Assembly: GCA_946894095.1 (NCBI GenBank) | Contig: OX335658.1 | Coordinates: forward strand, 13,693,001-13,757,000 | Reading direction: 5' to 3' | Origin: Incurvaria masculella | Taxonomy: Eukaryota > Arthropoda > Insecta > Lepidoptera > Incurvariidae | DNA: 64,000 nucleotides | In this document: one piece after another, positions 19,216 through 31,440 of the stretch | Position numbering within the stretch: position 1 is the first letter of the stretch | Layout: every line of letters begins with the position of its first letter | The notes under the pieces: model-generated | What the model was told of the DNA's origin: nothing | The model's input: only the letters and a program-made list of their open reading frames with translations | Database searches by the model: none | Position numbers and translations under genes: made by a program

Positions 19216-20190
19216 TTCAGTTATCTTTCCATTTAGAATAATGAAATAAAAAAAACTTATAACGTTCAGCCATAACGAGGTACACATCCCCATCGCTGTT
19301 AAAAATATAAACATACAGGAAATTTACTAAAAAAAACCATCAAATACACGATATATCCGGGAGCGCGCGAAACGTGCGGCACTGGCTAGATTCCGCCGCG
19401 CGTTTTCGCGCGTCGCACTTTACGCTATGGTATATAGGCGCCTCAGTGTCGTCGTCCGTATTAGAGGGCCCAATCAGGAACCTACTCTATCTCTATACCT
19501 ACTTGTATATTTGTGTTTGTGCTCGTCCTAGAACATTGGTTGATGGTTTGGTTATATATAATATAATTAATAATACATGGTGCATGAATTTAATTTATGT
19601 GGTTTTGATTTGGTTACACAGAATTAGTACCCGTGACGTATGGCTAAGGACCCGGCCCCGCTCACCGACTGATATCCGCTTGGCATTAACCTCTTAACCA
19701 TACGTCAAAACTGGCGTCACGAACAGCGTTGTAATGTCCCCCAGACAACTTGCATATTTATTTATTTATTTATTATTTATTTGGTACATAAAACAGAACA
19801 TTTACTATAAAAGAACAATAATTAACATCTCATAAAACATAAACACCTAGTATTCCAATAAAATTGTGCACACCGCATGTATAATTGTGCAGCTATTCAG
19901 TACTTACCTAATGTATGAAAACAAGTTAAGGAAAAACAAAATTGAAAAAATTTAATATAAACTTAAATTTAAATAACAATGAAATGTGATATCCAAATTT
20001 TATGTCAGCAAACAAAAAAAGAACATGAATTTAATTTATTTTTAAACTTGGCCACATTATAACTGGCAAACATGTCGGGGAAATGTTCGCAATATAGAGT
20101 GTCATGCAATCTATGTCTATGTAAATATTCATTGGCCATCCATTAAACTGTATTCGGCAGCCAAGTAAGTCATCGCGTAATTATTACACA
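19216..20190. other. Intergenic with non-LTR tail
   Basis: A TTTATTTATTTATTTATT run at 19752-19782 looks like the inverted tail of a non-LTR element. A unique GC-rich patch is at 19630-19745. No gene supported. Confidence 0.4.
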
Positions 20191-20193
20191 CAC

Positions 20194-20243
20194 CTGCTCC
20201 CAGCCCGAGCCACCAGGGCCACAGCCGACGCTGGGCTTGGTCT
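20194..20243 (-). CDS. Candidate 50-bp exon
   Basis: Bounded by AAATTATTGCTCAG| and GAGCAG|GTGTGT, both good splice signals. One frame reads TKPSVGCGPGGSGWEQ and is open. No family recognised. It ends in phase 0 and precedes ankyrin exon A on the same strand, so it might be a 5' exon of that gene; unproven. Confidence 0.3.
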
Positions 20244-20399
20244 CTGAGCAATAATTTATTCAACACATGCAAATCGTTGTTGCAACGCCTGCTGCTCGCT
20301 CGGCAAATTGGACATTGTCATCCACAGACGCAGCCACTAGGCATGGTCACAGAATAAGGGCAGAGTGCACGAAAGGACAAAAGATCAAAATTAACGTCA

Positions 20400-20710
20400 A
20401 CGTATGATTTTCATTTCATTTCATTTATTTAAACTTTTTAAACCGACTTCGAAAAAAAGGAGGAGGTTCTCAATTCGTCGGAATCTTTTTTTTGGTAGTC
20501 AAACTACACTAATTTACGTTCCAAAGATCCGCGGATTCGATCAACCCAGTAAAGAAGAACCCGCAAAGAAACTTCACGGGCTTACATAACATATTTTTCC
20601 GTCCACAATTATGAAATACATATTTAGATCTGAATGCTACTGCCAAACATTTCTTTGGTAGAACAGATTAAGGCAAAGAACAATAGAAACAGCAACCCTC
20701 AGTTTAAGTT
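20400..20710 (+). repeat. Dispersed repeat C with a nested 53-bp unit
   Basis: TGGTAGTCAAACTACAC through GGTAGAACAGATTAAGGCAA recurs at 37405-37600. Here the unit AAACCGACTTCG...GTCGGAATC (20441-20495) is inserted; it recurs inverted at 39018-39062. Confidence 0.75.
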
Positions 20711-21325
20711 ACTTACAACTAACAAAGTTACTAATGCAATAATATAAATAAATGTAATTTGTAGCATTACAAGTATTCTCTGGTGTGAAAGCCGTCGTCA
20801 ACTTAACCTATGTCAAAACACGTCATTTTGTGTGGATAGTATGGAACGAACTCTATACGGTTCACCAAAAGTGACGTGTTAGAACATTGATCAACTCGGC
20901 CGTCTCTTCGTGCAACCGGGGCTAAGTAAGCATGGTTACAACTTCAAAACCGCTCGAAAGACTGTAAATATATTGTTCATGGTTCATTAGTCAAAATTAA
21001 GTGTCTTTATTATTTGATTTCGTTAAAATAAATACAATACAATATACATATCTGCACATGCATATAGCATTACACACGATTTATTTGAATTTCACCGTCA
21101 TCTACATTTGATGCATTGTAATTAGATTTTTAAAATTTATCAAACTATTTTCAAAATCTATTGTAATAAAAAAATGTCGCTGAAACTCAAATTAATGAGA
21201 TAACCGTAATGTCGTATCCAATATATAAATAAAAGTATTACACATAATGCATACCGTGCATTGTAACTGTACTATATTGCATCTTAGAAAATAGTCTACA
21301 CCTCTGACTGTTCGCTCCGTAGTTT
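20711..21325. other. No gene recognised
   Basis: AT-rich, no repeat ends or exon signals I can support. Confidence 0.4.
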
Positions 21326-21643
21326 TTTAGGGTTCCGTACCCAAAGGGTGAAAACGGAACCCTATTACTAAGCCTCCGCTGTCCGTCCGTCCGTCCGTCC
21401 GTCCGTCCGTCCGTCTGTCCGTCTGTCACAGGGCTGTATCTCAGTAACCGTAACAGGTAGACAGCTGAAATTTTCACAGAGTGTATATTTATTTTGCCGC
21501 TATAACAACAAATAGGTAAGATTCAAAAATTATTAAAATGTAAGGGGGCTCCCATACAAAAAACGTGATTTTTTTATTTATTTTTTCTACGATGGTACGG
21601 AACCCTTCGTGTGCGAGTCCGACTCGCACTTGGCCGGTTTTTT
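21326..21643 (-). repeat. Family L repeat
   Basis: Complete inverted copy from TTAGGGTTCCGTACCCAAAG to TCGCACTTGGCCGGTTTTTT, with about eight CCGT units. Confidence 0.9.
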
Positions 21644-22002
21644 CTATCTACGGAAAATGGAAATGAATAAATTGTGCAAAGAAACAACTCAAGAATGCCG
21701 AGCGCCAGGCTGATGTAATAAGGTTTCTGGTTGGATTGCTGAGCATATGGCGTTCGGGAAATAAGTCTGATTTCTGAACGAGGTTATATTGTACCATAAT
21801 GACATACATTTATCTATTTATCAAAGGGTATGGTACCAAATAAGCTAATCAGGACATGGCGAAAGAGACCATAAGCCTAGTTTTCACCAAGTGCTGATTT
21901 ATTTAAATCTGATTAACGCTGATTATCTTGTACTGGTGTCGATTGCGAGATGTCAAGAAAGCCCCTTTAATGTGACGATTACGCTAATCAGTACTTACAA
22001 TC

Positions 22003-22210
22003 AGGGTTGGTACCATCGCATTGGGTGAAAAGATGGTCGAAGCGGTAATGAAAAATTGTTCGTGTCTTCCATCCAGTTCAATGAAGCCGTGCTCATAAAG
22101 GGAAGGTCCAGGCATGGCACCTAATTCCTTCGGGAATGTTGTGTATTGGGGTAATATCATAACGGTAGTCGTGTCGTCAGCCATATCAGGTTGCATAAAA
22201 AAAAAAAATT
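22003..22210 (+). repeat. SINE S copy, 5' truncated
   Basis: From GGGTTGGTACCATCGCATTG to CATATCAGGTTGCATAAAAAA, ending in poly-A. Confidence 0.8.
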
Positions 22211-22537
22211 ATGGATTCAATGGTCGAACCCTACTTTAAGTATATAGTTTTACCTCATTTCAATATCTATTTCTGGTAGATATTCAAGACTGTGCAGATG
22301 AAATTTAATCAAATGGAATAATTAGGAACGGATGTTATTTAAATTCTCCTGGTCTCGCGAGATTCAGCAGCAGAGCGGAGAAAATCCATTTTCATAATTT
22401 ATTGTTTGGGATTATTTTTTTTCCACCTCGAAGAGCTCCATTATTTTGTCCGACAATTTTAACTGTCATGCAGAATGAGTTAATGCGCACATAATTAAAT
22501 TTCACAGCACAATATAAATACCTTTCTTTTATGGAAC

Positions 22538-22990
22538 CTGACATGGATGGGTAATATCACACAACTACCGTTATGATATTAGCCCAATACACCACATTCC
22601 CGGAGGAACTAGGTGCCATGCCAGGACCTTCCCTTTATGAGCACGGCTACATTGAACTGGATGGAACCATGTATGAACTGGAGTCAACCATAGTTTCATC
22701 AAATGCGGGTGGTACCAACCCGGGTGAGCTTAACCCTACTACCTAGTAGGCGAAGGGAACCTACAGTTTTACATGGGTTCCGAATCATGGTACAGCTCGA
22801 ATTCGTAACGAATTGCACTTATCTAACTAAAAGAGAGACAGGCAGTAGGGCGAGGATTTGAACCCAGACATGACACATGACACACCTCGTAGGAGCTAGG
22901 TGCCAAGCCAGGACCTTCCTTTTTATTGCACAGCTCCGTTGGACTGGATGAAAAACACGGACAATTTTCATTTCCTCTTCAACCATCGCT
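22538..22990 (-). repeat. SINE S copies, tRNA-like head
   Basis: A full inverted copy (22538-22891) ends in the head GCGAGGATTTGAACCCAGAC (box B complement). A second partial inverted copy (22891-22990) abuts it. Confidence 0.8.
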
Positions 22991-23303
22991 AATGGGCACA
23001 TCGACACAACGTAGGAAGTTGCACCAGCAGTGTCAAATACATAAAATCATTTACGAGCAGAAACCTGATTACCTTTACAATAAATTGAAATCGTCAAAAA
23101 AGGAACACACATACACCACTAGAGCTAGCTCACATGTGCTAATGGTGCCCAAACATCATTCTGTGGCTCTCGAGGGAAGTTTTAAGTACGCAGCAACAAA
23201 GTGCTGGAATAACTTAACGCCACCGTTAAATAAGTTAAACAATTCTAGACGATTTCGTTTAATGTGTAAGAAAACTATATTATTGACACAAAAAGCAGTT
23301 TGA
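22991..23303 (+). pseudogene. Non-LTR RT C-terminal fragment
   Basis: Open frame with IHKIIYEQKPDYLYNKLKSS, HTYTTRASSHVLMVPK and SFKYAATKCWNNLTPPLNKL, the pattern following the RT domain in Jockey/CR1-type elements (TR...VP...SF.Y.A...WN.LP). 5' truncated at the SINE boundary. Confidence 0.7.
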
Positions 23304-24495
23304 ATTTCACCTCATATTTCTTACTAGCACTTACACTTTATTTAGACATGTAACTATTTTTCCTTTTCGTATCGGACACATGTATTATTATTTTTTATCT
23401 TTCAGTACCTACTTCTACATGTATATAAATTTCTTCATCCAATCTGTTGGCGTCTCCGGCATCGTCGTGCCGGAAGTCCGACTTATTCCCGCCCAGGTTC
23501 CTCCCAGGAAAAGGAATTAGCGTCAAATATGATGTTATTTTTGAAGTTCTGCATTATTCTTCACTATTTTCTTCAATTTGGTTAATTTCTTCTAAATATC
23601 CGCTCATAAATTTTGCTATAATTTTCGTAGCATGTATCGCTGCCTGTTTTTGTAGAATTTCTATCTTTATATCAGCCTCTAAAGTGTCGATATAATTTTG
23701 TGCAGTTTTACTAGTAAGTTACCTACAGTTTAACGAGGAATCTTAAAACCTTAGTAGCCTTTTATGATACGCACGGGAAGAAATGTAACTGTCTTCTCCA
23801 GGCATGTGTTTCTGATATGCTTAAAGTTTTAGTATAAGAGTCATAATTCTCAGATATAGAGAAATAATTGTTTGTTATCAGGCATGTCCCTGACTACATA
23901 TATCCATAGTATAATATTTTAAAACAACATAATTGTTTTGCTTGCAAATAAAAGCGTTTCTAATTTCCGCAGCCGAAAACTATTTAATTTTTTTTTAAAA
24001 CCCAATTTTTTTTATTATGTCAGATTTGCATTTGGATAAATATTTTAAAATACACGCTAAATAGGTCAAACATTCATCACGCAGGCTGGAGTTTGTTGTT
24101 TTTTTTTTCAGTAAATGCAGTTTTCGCTCTAAATGTATAGACTTACACTTACTTTTAGAATGCATGTATATTTTTCATCTAATGAACTGTTTTCATACCT
24201 ACGCATTTATCTTTTTTAATTAGACACTTTTGTGTTTGACGATTGTGAGTGAAATAAATCTTAAGTAAGCGGCGCTTACTTCTTCTAAGCCACGGAACGT
24301 ACTTTTGAAATAGTTTAACTAATAGGAAGAGCGATCAATGAGGAAGGTTTGTGCATATCATTTGTAATATTTTATACAAACCTTAAGAGAACAATGAAAT
24401 CTAAGTGTAATTTTAGGAATAGTTTAATTTATAGGATAATGTTTAATATTTTAGTTTTTAATTTCTTTGTTGACAGTATTTGAAAATTGTAGGTC
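23304..24495. other. No gene recognised
   Basis: AT-rich intergenic sequence; a small open frame at 23447-23695 has no family match and poor coding character. Confidence 0.4.
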
Positions 24496-25024
24496 TTAAG
24501 GTGGCCCAACCCGCTCCACTCCCCATACAAACGGGGAAAGAAGATCACGCCCATATTTCTTATCAGAGATCCCAAATTTTGCTCAAAAGAGCTTTATTTG
24601 ATCGAACTAGATGTCTGATGACCGTTGGCATTGTAAAATTGTGCTTGGTTTCTAAGTTATAAGGTCCGAAAGTTCGAATTTTTCCGCGCGTTTTATACAA
24701 TAGCTTTGGTGGTTTATTACGCAATGATAAAGTAAGAAAATCTTAAAAAGATTAGTCATCAGACATAGCTTATTTAATCAAGATTTATAATCTATTTTGT
24801 TTTTGATAGATTTTTGACTACAGCGGTCGTGGTTTACTTTTAGCTATAAGTCGTTTTGAAATCGAAATTTTCGTAAATCTTACCAAATCATACACTATGC
24901 ACATTATCTTTTTTGTGGACATGTTGCATCTTCCTCATCACGGAGCCTGTCTTTTTCTTTGAAACAGCTCGGTTTTGTACAGTGCCCGCGAATGAGTTAG
25001 TCCCGCCGGGTTGGGCCACCTTAA
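24496..25024 (+). mobile_element. TTAA-flanked MITE M (reference copy)
   Basis: TTAA on both sides and 14-bp perfect inverted ends GGTGGCCCAACCCG / CGGGTTGGGCCACC. 529 bp including TTAA, no coding capacity. TTAA target choice is a piggyBac habit, but the ends are not the usual CCC. Relatives lie at 30476, 34889, 36887, 39923 and 58603. Confidence 0.88.
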
Positions 25025-25570
25025 AAAGGCCTACAGAAAATTTCGTGATATCATGTGTCTTACCTTATATGTAAGGTACAGTTACAATAACATTTTAAAT
25101 CAATTGCAGTTGATTAAAAAAATATAATTGTTTTAGGAAACTTTTGCCTACAATTAATTAATGCTTATTCAGATACGTTTGTATCTTGCATTTTGCATCT
25201 AATATTAGATTAAACTTTTCTTTTACATTTTCATTCGTCTTCCAAAATAATAGTTAAAGAGATATCAAGTTAGCGATCATCGATCTCTCATATTTCCCCA
25301 CTTATCCGATTTCGTTGCTAATTGTACCGAAATATGGCTTGGTATTTCCCGCAACTTTAGGACTAGTGGTGCGACCAGTGGGATAAAATACTTATTACTT
25401 GAACCAATAACCCGATTTAGATACGGTTTGTATGTACATTTAGCTTGATTCTACTCAACACTTATAATCTACATAATATAACGCTTCATTAGCAGAGGGG
25501 TGAGTAGTAAGTGTTAAATTCCTATAACTTGCGAACCACTCTTCCGATTTATATGCGTATTTTATCAAAG
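25025..25570. other. No gene recognised
   Basis: AT-rich, nothing supported. Confidence 0.4.
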
Positions 25571-25574
25571 TCTC

Positions 25575-25720
25575 TCTGGATCATCTCTGGAAGCAGTCAA
25601 GTTCTGGATGGGTTACCGTTTTTGATGTTGAGGCTGGCTGTGGTTTGTAGTCCGAGTAAAACTTTAGGTCTCCTTCGTTACCTACTTACTAGGTATGCAA
25701 TGTGGCAGTGCAAGTAGAAA
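25575..25720 (+). repeat. SINE S fragment, 5S-like head
   Basis: GTTCTGGATGGGTTACC matches the 5S box C region, followed by GGCTGGCTGTGGTTTG and the start of the SINE body. Confidence 0.65.
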
Positions 25721-26480
25721 AAAGGTTTTGGCGGCACATGCTTTTAATATTTTTTTATATAGCCACCAAATTTTTTCGAAGCTCTAAATGGAAATGATTG
25801 GATGTTTCTCATTCATCAAATCATGTCATATCGGCTCAAACTATCTTGATAAAATGTGGTACATGGATACTTGCTACGTTTTATCCATGAAATAATTCAG
25901 CCCGACATTAAATGTTCCGTTTGGCGAATGTTCACTTGCAGATTGAGTAGGAATTTTACGCTCTTTGTACACCAGCATACCAGTCATTTGGCGTCTGCTT
26001 CCATATGAGTAAAAAAGAGTGACAAAGCATTATACATAAGCATGCGTACTAGCAACATTGTGCGTGCTACAATGTCGCCTGTACGTTCGTTGCGAATCGT
26101 TTGACAGAGCACATTTTTGGAATTAAATTTAGGCATTGTTTAGTTTTCGCTATATACTCCTAGTGGATGTGGCCCGTGAATTCCTTTGCGGGCATTCGAA
26201 AGCAGTTTGTAAAATGTCTTCTATTTAAGAATTATGAAGTGAATTATTTGAATGATGTGTTGATTTGAAAATTTTAAGAAATGCATTCTTTGTCCATTGG
26301 CCAAGGCACAATTTTTCACGGCGACTGCCATTAAACTAGGGAAATCGTCTCCCAGGTCAGATTTTAATATTTTTTTTATTAAACTTCATTCTATGTCCAT
26401 AATGTTTAATTTTTTTAAATATCTGTATTATTCAGGAAAAAAAAAATGGAAAACTAACGTAAAAAAGTACTACTTTTATC
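25721..26480. other. No gene recognised
   Basis: AT-rich; no exon or repeat boundary defined. Confidence 0.4.
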
Positions 26481-26559
26481 CAATGTTAATTGTCAATGTT
26501 TTCCAATCTAAAAGGTACATTAAACATTTTTAAACATACAGACTTAGATTTTGACAATG

Positions 26560-26930
26560 TATTTTACAACCCAAAATTGCAAAAACCTAGTAAAACAATA
26601 AAAGCATGTAAGCAGTCATCGCCCGTATTATGGGGAATTGAAAGGGTAACCACTCTCTTAAACACTGCCTCGACGACTCTGTTGTGCCATTTTATAGAAA
26701 AAATCGGGAAGGATGTCGCTAAGCTCTATTGGGATCGACCAACACAAATCTGTGGGACAATTAATTGCAATAAGCCTGATATGGTGTTAATCGATCCCGA
26801 ATCCAAGGAGATCTTCCTTGTAGACAACAATACATGACGAAAACTTCAATAATACTGAAAATGAAAAGCTAACGAAATATTTAGACCTGCCCACGAGGTT
26901 ACCGCCTTGTGACATGCACGGAAAATGACC
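26560..26930 (+). pseudogene. Retrotransposon ORF tail with PD...D motif
   Basis: Reads SPVLWGIERVTTLLNTAS and then NKPDMVLIDPESKEIFLVD; after a frame change at 26837 the frame YDENFNNTENEKLTKYLDL continues. The KPD...D pattern is known from the C-terminus of non-LTR elements with restriction-like endonucleases or related tails. Broken, 5' truncated. Confidence 0.55.
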
Positions 26931-27544
26931 ATCGTGCTAATTGTTTTATCTGCGAACGCCGTTGCTTTTTATGATCTCAATATATATCTTTATGATATCA
27001 ATATTGGGCTAATTCCCGATGCATAAAGCGGTTCTACTCTCTAACGTGAGAATCGTTCGGAGGTTTCTCTCTCTGTAGCTCGGAGTGGCCTTATATAATT
27101 TGTACACCTCACTGGTAAACCTACAATTTTCTATGCAGTTTCAGGTTTATTACAATATTTTGAAATGGTCTAAATAAACCTTACACTTGTTAAAGAGAAA
27201 TATGCGGCGAATAACAAATATATGTAAACTTGTTTACAGCAGCATAATTGGAAACGCTGAATATACCATCCAACGTGTTTACCAGGATAATAGGATCCCA
27301 GAGAATAATGAAAAGGTTGCTAACATTTGTGGGCCTAAGTCAATAAATAGTCCCCGGTTATTTATTTCGGTCCCTTATAAAATCCTTAACAACGCGGGCG
27401 CCCGCAGGCTACGCATCCCGTTTCGGCGAAATCTCAGATGTTTCAACTGAAGGAACAGCCTGCGATTGACAATGTTATGGACTTTGAAAAGCGCAAACTC
27501 ACAAAGCCAGTTGATGGATGTGACCAAAATACATTCATACACAA
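26931..27544. other. No gene recognised
   Basis: One open frame (27187-27450) without recognisable domain. I see no splice support. Confidence 0.4.
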
Positions 27545-28170
27545 TTTACTGAAAATTATTTATTTATTTATTTATTTATTAATAGGTTCACAAACAGAGT
27601 AGTAAACACGATACACTGAGAATCACAAACGGCATTTAAAAAAATGTGCACACTCCACTGGTAGTGAACACAACATGCATAAAAACAAACAAAACATAGA
27701 ACAAATAGGGTATAAATCTATTACATAACATTTACACTTAAATTCAGGGGTTTCTGAAAAATTAACATTTCAAACACAAAAAAAAACTCTTACAAAAATT
27801 TAATTAAATTAAAAAGAAAAAGTTAAAATGAAAAGAATAAAGTGAAATACTATTTTAGCGAGTAAATTTTTTTTAGAGATGTTAACGGTCCTGCGAATAT
27901 GTCGCAACGATCCCGCCATTCGTTTGCACGCGAACACATGCTAGCAACTGGCGAATGTTGACCGATATTTGTCCAGCAGTGTCTGACCTGCAATGGATAC
28001 ACATATTTTCGTCTATTCTGTATACGGGGAACTTTAATATTAATTTTTACCAAAAGATCTGGGCAGTCAATGACATCAGCCAACATTTTGTGTAGAAACA
28101 CTATATCAGCCCGAGGGCTGTTCCGATCCATATAAAGTTGTTTGCACACATAACGCAAAAGGTATTGCAC
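27545..28170 (-). pseudogene. Non-LTR retrotransposon 3' end
   Basis: The minus strand encodes LHKMLADVIDCPDLLVKINI, KVPRIQNRRKYVYPLQVRH, SPVASMCSRANEW, DIFAGPL, the conserved C-terminal pattern of a Jockey/CR1-like ORF2, and ends in an AATAAATAAATA tail (27545-27585 inverted). 5' truncated at the foldback element. Confidence 0.75.
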
Positions 28171-28442
28171 TTTAAGCCACTAATTAATAATAAAAGTTTA
28201 ATATAGTCATATTACTTGCAGCGAAAACAATTTCACAATTTCAGGATTATTGGTTTTGTTACAATTTATTTAAATACGATTTTTATTTAACAGCGCCATC
28301 TAACGGTGTAAAACTTCTAATCGGCAATTACAACGAAACCATTAAACCTGAAATTGTGAATATGTTTTCGCTGCAACTACTATGGCTATATTTAATATTT
28401 TTGACGAATTCGTGCCTTAAAGTGCAATACTTTTTGCGTTCT
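28147..28442. mobile_element. Foldback element with about 100-nt arms
   Basis: Outer ends CGCAAAAGGTATTGCACTTTAAG and the complement at 28415-28442, then TGCAGCGAAAACA...CAATTTCAGG against CCTGAAATTG...TTTCGCTGCA. The centre contains AACAGCGCCATCTAACGG. The two arms pair almost throughout. Confidence 0.75.
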
Positions 28443-28798
28443 GTGTAAAAAAGACATTGAATGGGTCGGAACATCCATGGGTCGGAGTCATAATGAAAAC
28501 AAATCCATTTACTTAATCGTATATAATTACAAAATAGTTATGTGGAGTTATAGCAATGAAAATTCTTCTTCGATCGCTTTAGAAGGGCACCCGTTTTCAA
28601 GAAAAATGCGACCGGGACTTAGCGTAATGAAAATGGTCTCAAAAGATGCGTTCCTGAAATACTGCAACCCTCTTTTTTTGTGCCGTTTCTTAACCGTTTC
28701 TTTTAGGACTTTTTTTAAAGAAGGTCTTCTCATAAAAGAAAAAAGATATGAACCTGATTCATAGTTGTGTGGTATTAGCAATCCATGCAGGTTGCAAA
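28443..28798. other. No gene recognised
   Basis: Open frame without family similarity; nothing supported. Confidence 0.35.
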
Positions 28799-28855
28799 AG
28801 AAAACCGGCCAAGTGCGAGTCGGACTCGCACACGAAGGGTTCCGTACCAACGTGC
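28799..28855 (+). repeat. Family L repeat, head only
   Basis: ACCGGCCAAGTGCGAGTCGG through GGGTTCCGTACCAACGT. Confidence 0.8.
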
Positions 28856-29365
28856 AGTTGTTTCCTCTCAATTGTATACACTGGAAAGTGAAGGAATTCC
28901 TAAGTCCGTTTTACTCTACGGATGACTTCAGCCTATGAGAAAGATATTTCAAATTTGTATCTATTTCCAGTGTACAGATTACAGACGTCCAGAAACATGG
29001 ACCGGCTCGCATTCTCAGAAAGAGAAACAAAGGGACGCATGAACTGGGCGGGTATTGAACCCTGAACCTCTGGTACGGGAAGGCAGTCCCCGCGCACTTT
29101 TACCGCAGGCTGCTGCCAACAAAAAGCTTTGCTCTACATCGGAAAACTTTCGCAAATCATGCCGCCAGTAGCAAAGTGAAAACGCATCCCGACCTACTAA
29201 ATAATAGAGAGGGGAGAGATGAAATTTTCGCGCGCCGCTCGGACATTATTCTTGCATGCTGCTTCCGCGAGAGCGAACTTGCGGGCCTGTCAATATTCAT
29301 GCGGGGAGAGCCTCCATCCTGCAGGGTTAAATCGATTCGCTTATTGTATTTCTTTTAAAAATTTT
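28856..29365. other. Intergenic with SINE-head traces
   Basis: GGGTATTGAACCCTGAAC and GCAGTCCCCGCGC at 29048-29095 resemble an inverted tRNA-type SINE head. Otherwise unassigned. Confidence 0.4.
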
Positions 29366-29860
29366 TTCATGCAACCTGACATGGATGGCTAATGCCACGG
29401 AACCCCCGTTATGATATTAGCCAAATGCACAACCGTTTATGAGCACGGCTACATTGAACTGGATGGAAAACACTGACATCGACCACCTTTTCATCCAACG
29501 CGATGGTACCTACAGTTTTACATGGATTCCGAACCATTGAGCAGCTCGCATTCGTGAGGAAATGCACTTATCGAACTCAGAAAGAGATAGAAAGTGGTGC
29601 ATGTCGGGGCGAGGAATTAAACCCAGACATCTGGCACGCTAGGATAGTCCCCGCGCCACTAGGCTACGATTTTATTTATCTATATGCGTTTATTGCACTA
29701 TATAAATGGGCAAAAGATACAACTTAATGCCGGATGAATTCTCTACCAGTCTACCTTGTGGTATCGTGAGCAGTAGTGCGAGTACCGTTTCGGCCAACCT
29801 TTCATCCATCGCGATGGTACCAACCCGGGCCGGCTTAACCCTACAACCTCCTAAAAATAA
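29366..29860 (-). repeat. SINE S copies, tRNA-like head
   Basis: Inverted body from GCAACCTGACATGGATGGC, internally deleted, to the head GCGAGGAATTAAACCCAGAC and CCGCGCCACTAGGCTACGA (29600-29665). A body fragment follows at 29800-29855. Confidence 0.7.
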
Positions 29861-30475
29861 AAAGTTTTGGTGTCAATTACGATCTTATAGAACAGAGTTG
29901 ACAGTCTGGGTCTTACCTTACGTAAAAATGTCAAACCCCATACAAGTTCTTACTACTAATTCGGTGGTTTTAATTATTTGAGCTATCAAAATCAAACTCG
30001 AACTTACGAATTGTACGAAAACGCGGAGTCGACGTAAACGGCAACATCAACGTATTTACGGCGACGGTGAGTAAGCTTTCAAATCAAACTCGCATTCGCG
30101 AATGTTAACTTAACGCCCACTACGAGCGCTCTTCAATTTCTCCATACATCGGAAAACGCTAGTCGATCGGTTTGCCGTAAACGCCAATTTAGGTGACAAC
30201 TGGTACTAGGCGCTCTGAATTCAACTAGGTGCTGTGACTCCCTAAAGATGTGACACGTTAAGAAATTAAGCTGTCAAAGATCACAATATTCAGAATGTTA
30301 TTATGTTGAAATTTCAAATTACAAAATTATAATGGCATCAGAGGTGGAGGAGTCTCAAAGGGGAGGATCGTGTTTCCAGCGGTGTACATAGCATCGTCGA
30401 GAAACTTAAATATATTTTAAAAAAGCATTTTTATTCTTTTCCTATAATTAAAGGAAAATTCATATTTTAAACTTA
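29861..30475. other. No gene recognised
   Basis: Nothing supported. Confidence 0.4.
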
Positions 30476-31024
30476 AGGCTCAACTCCCCATACAAACGGG
30501 GAAAGAAGATCACGCCCATATTTCTTGTCAGAGATCCAAAATTTTGCCCAATAGCTTTTTTTGATCGAACTAGATGTCTGATGACCGTTGGCATCACAGA
30601 ACACTCCTCAATATTCCGTGGTTGGCATTATACAATTGTGTTTGATTTCTAAGTTATAAGGTCTGAAATTTCGAATTTTTCGCGTGTTATATAATATACA
30701 ATAACTTTGGAGGTGGATTACTCAACGATACATTCTATACATCTTAAAAAAATTAGTCATCAGACATAGCTTGTTTTATGAAAATTTGTAATCAATTTAG
30801 TTTTTGTTAGATTTTTTACTACAGCGGTCGTGGTTTACCTTTAGCTATAAGTCGTTTTGTAATTAAAATGTTCGTAAATCTTACCAAATCAAACACTATG
30901 CGCATTGTCTGCTTTGTGGACATGTTGCATCCGCCTCATCACGCAGCCTGTCTTTTTAGAAGGTCCCAGAGCGCAATAGCACGGTTTTTTAATGAGTTAG
31001 TCCCGCCGGGAAGGGACACCTTAA
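30476..31024 (+). mobile_element. MITE M copy, worn
   Basis: Same internal order as 24496-25024; the left inverted end is mostly deleted and the right end has changes. TTAA is still present at both sides. Confidence 0.8.
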
Positions 31025-31138
31025 AACGATTTTTTATATTATACATATATTTTTTTATTAAATAAAATTTTTTGTGTGAATGTGTACGTACATAACATAT
31101 CAAGCCTTCGCATATACAATCGTCGCAATATGACTAGG

Positions 31139-31440
31139 TTATAACATAAGGTGACATAGCAGGATCAGCCAAGCTCTCGCTCGTGGGTTCTGATGCGGAA
31201 GATACCAGCACCGTCTTAAAACCCGGCGCTTTGTACCTTCTTTCTTGTGCCTCTTAATTTGGATGACAATGCTCTTATGACTGAAATTTCCACTTTTGTT
31301 TTGACCCATCTCGCTATCTGTGAGAATGGATTGTGCCATTTCTCGCTCAAACGTGTGGCTGTATTCTTTATAAAGCTATCGTTTTCTACGCCGACCACAC
31401 CATCAGAAGATATTATTAGTGGTGTAACAGAAGCCCTGAG
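31139..31440 (-). pseudogene. Unidentified transposon-derived remnant
   Basis: Minus frame reads LSEKWHNPFSQIARWVKTKV, ISVIRALSSKLRGTRKK before a stop. The W..TK...S.IR....LRG.R pattern recalls C-termini of metazoan retroelement-linked proteins, but I cannot name the family. Confidence 0.25.
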
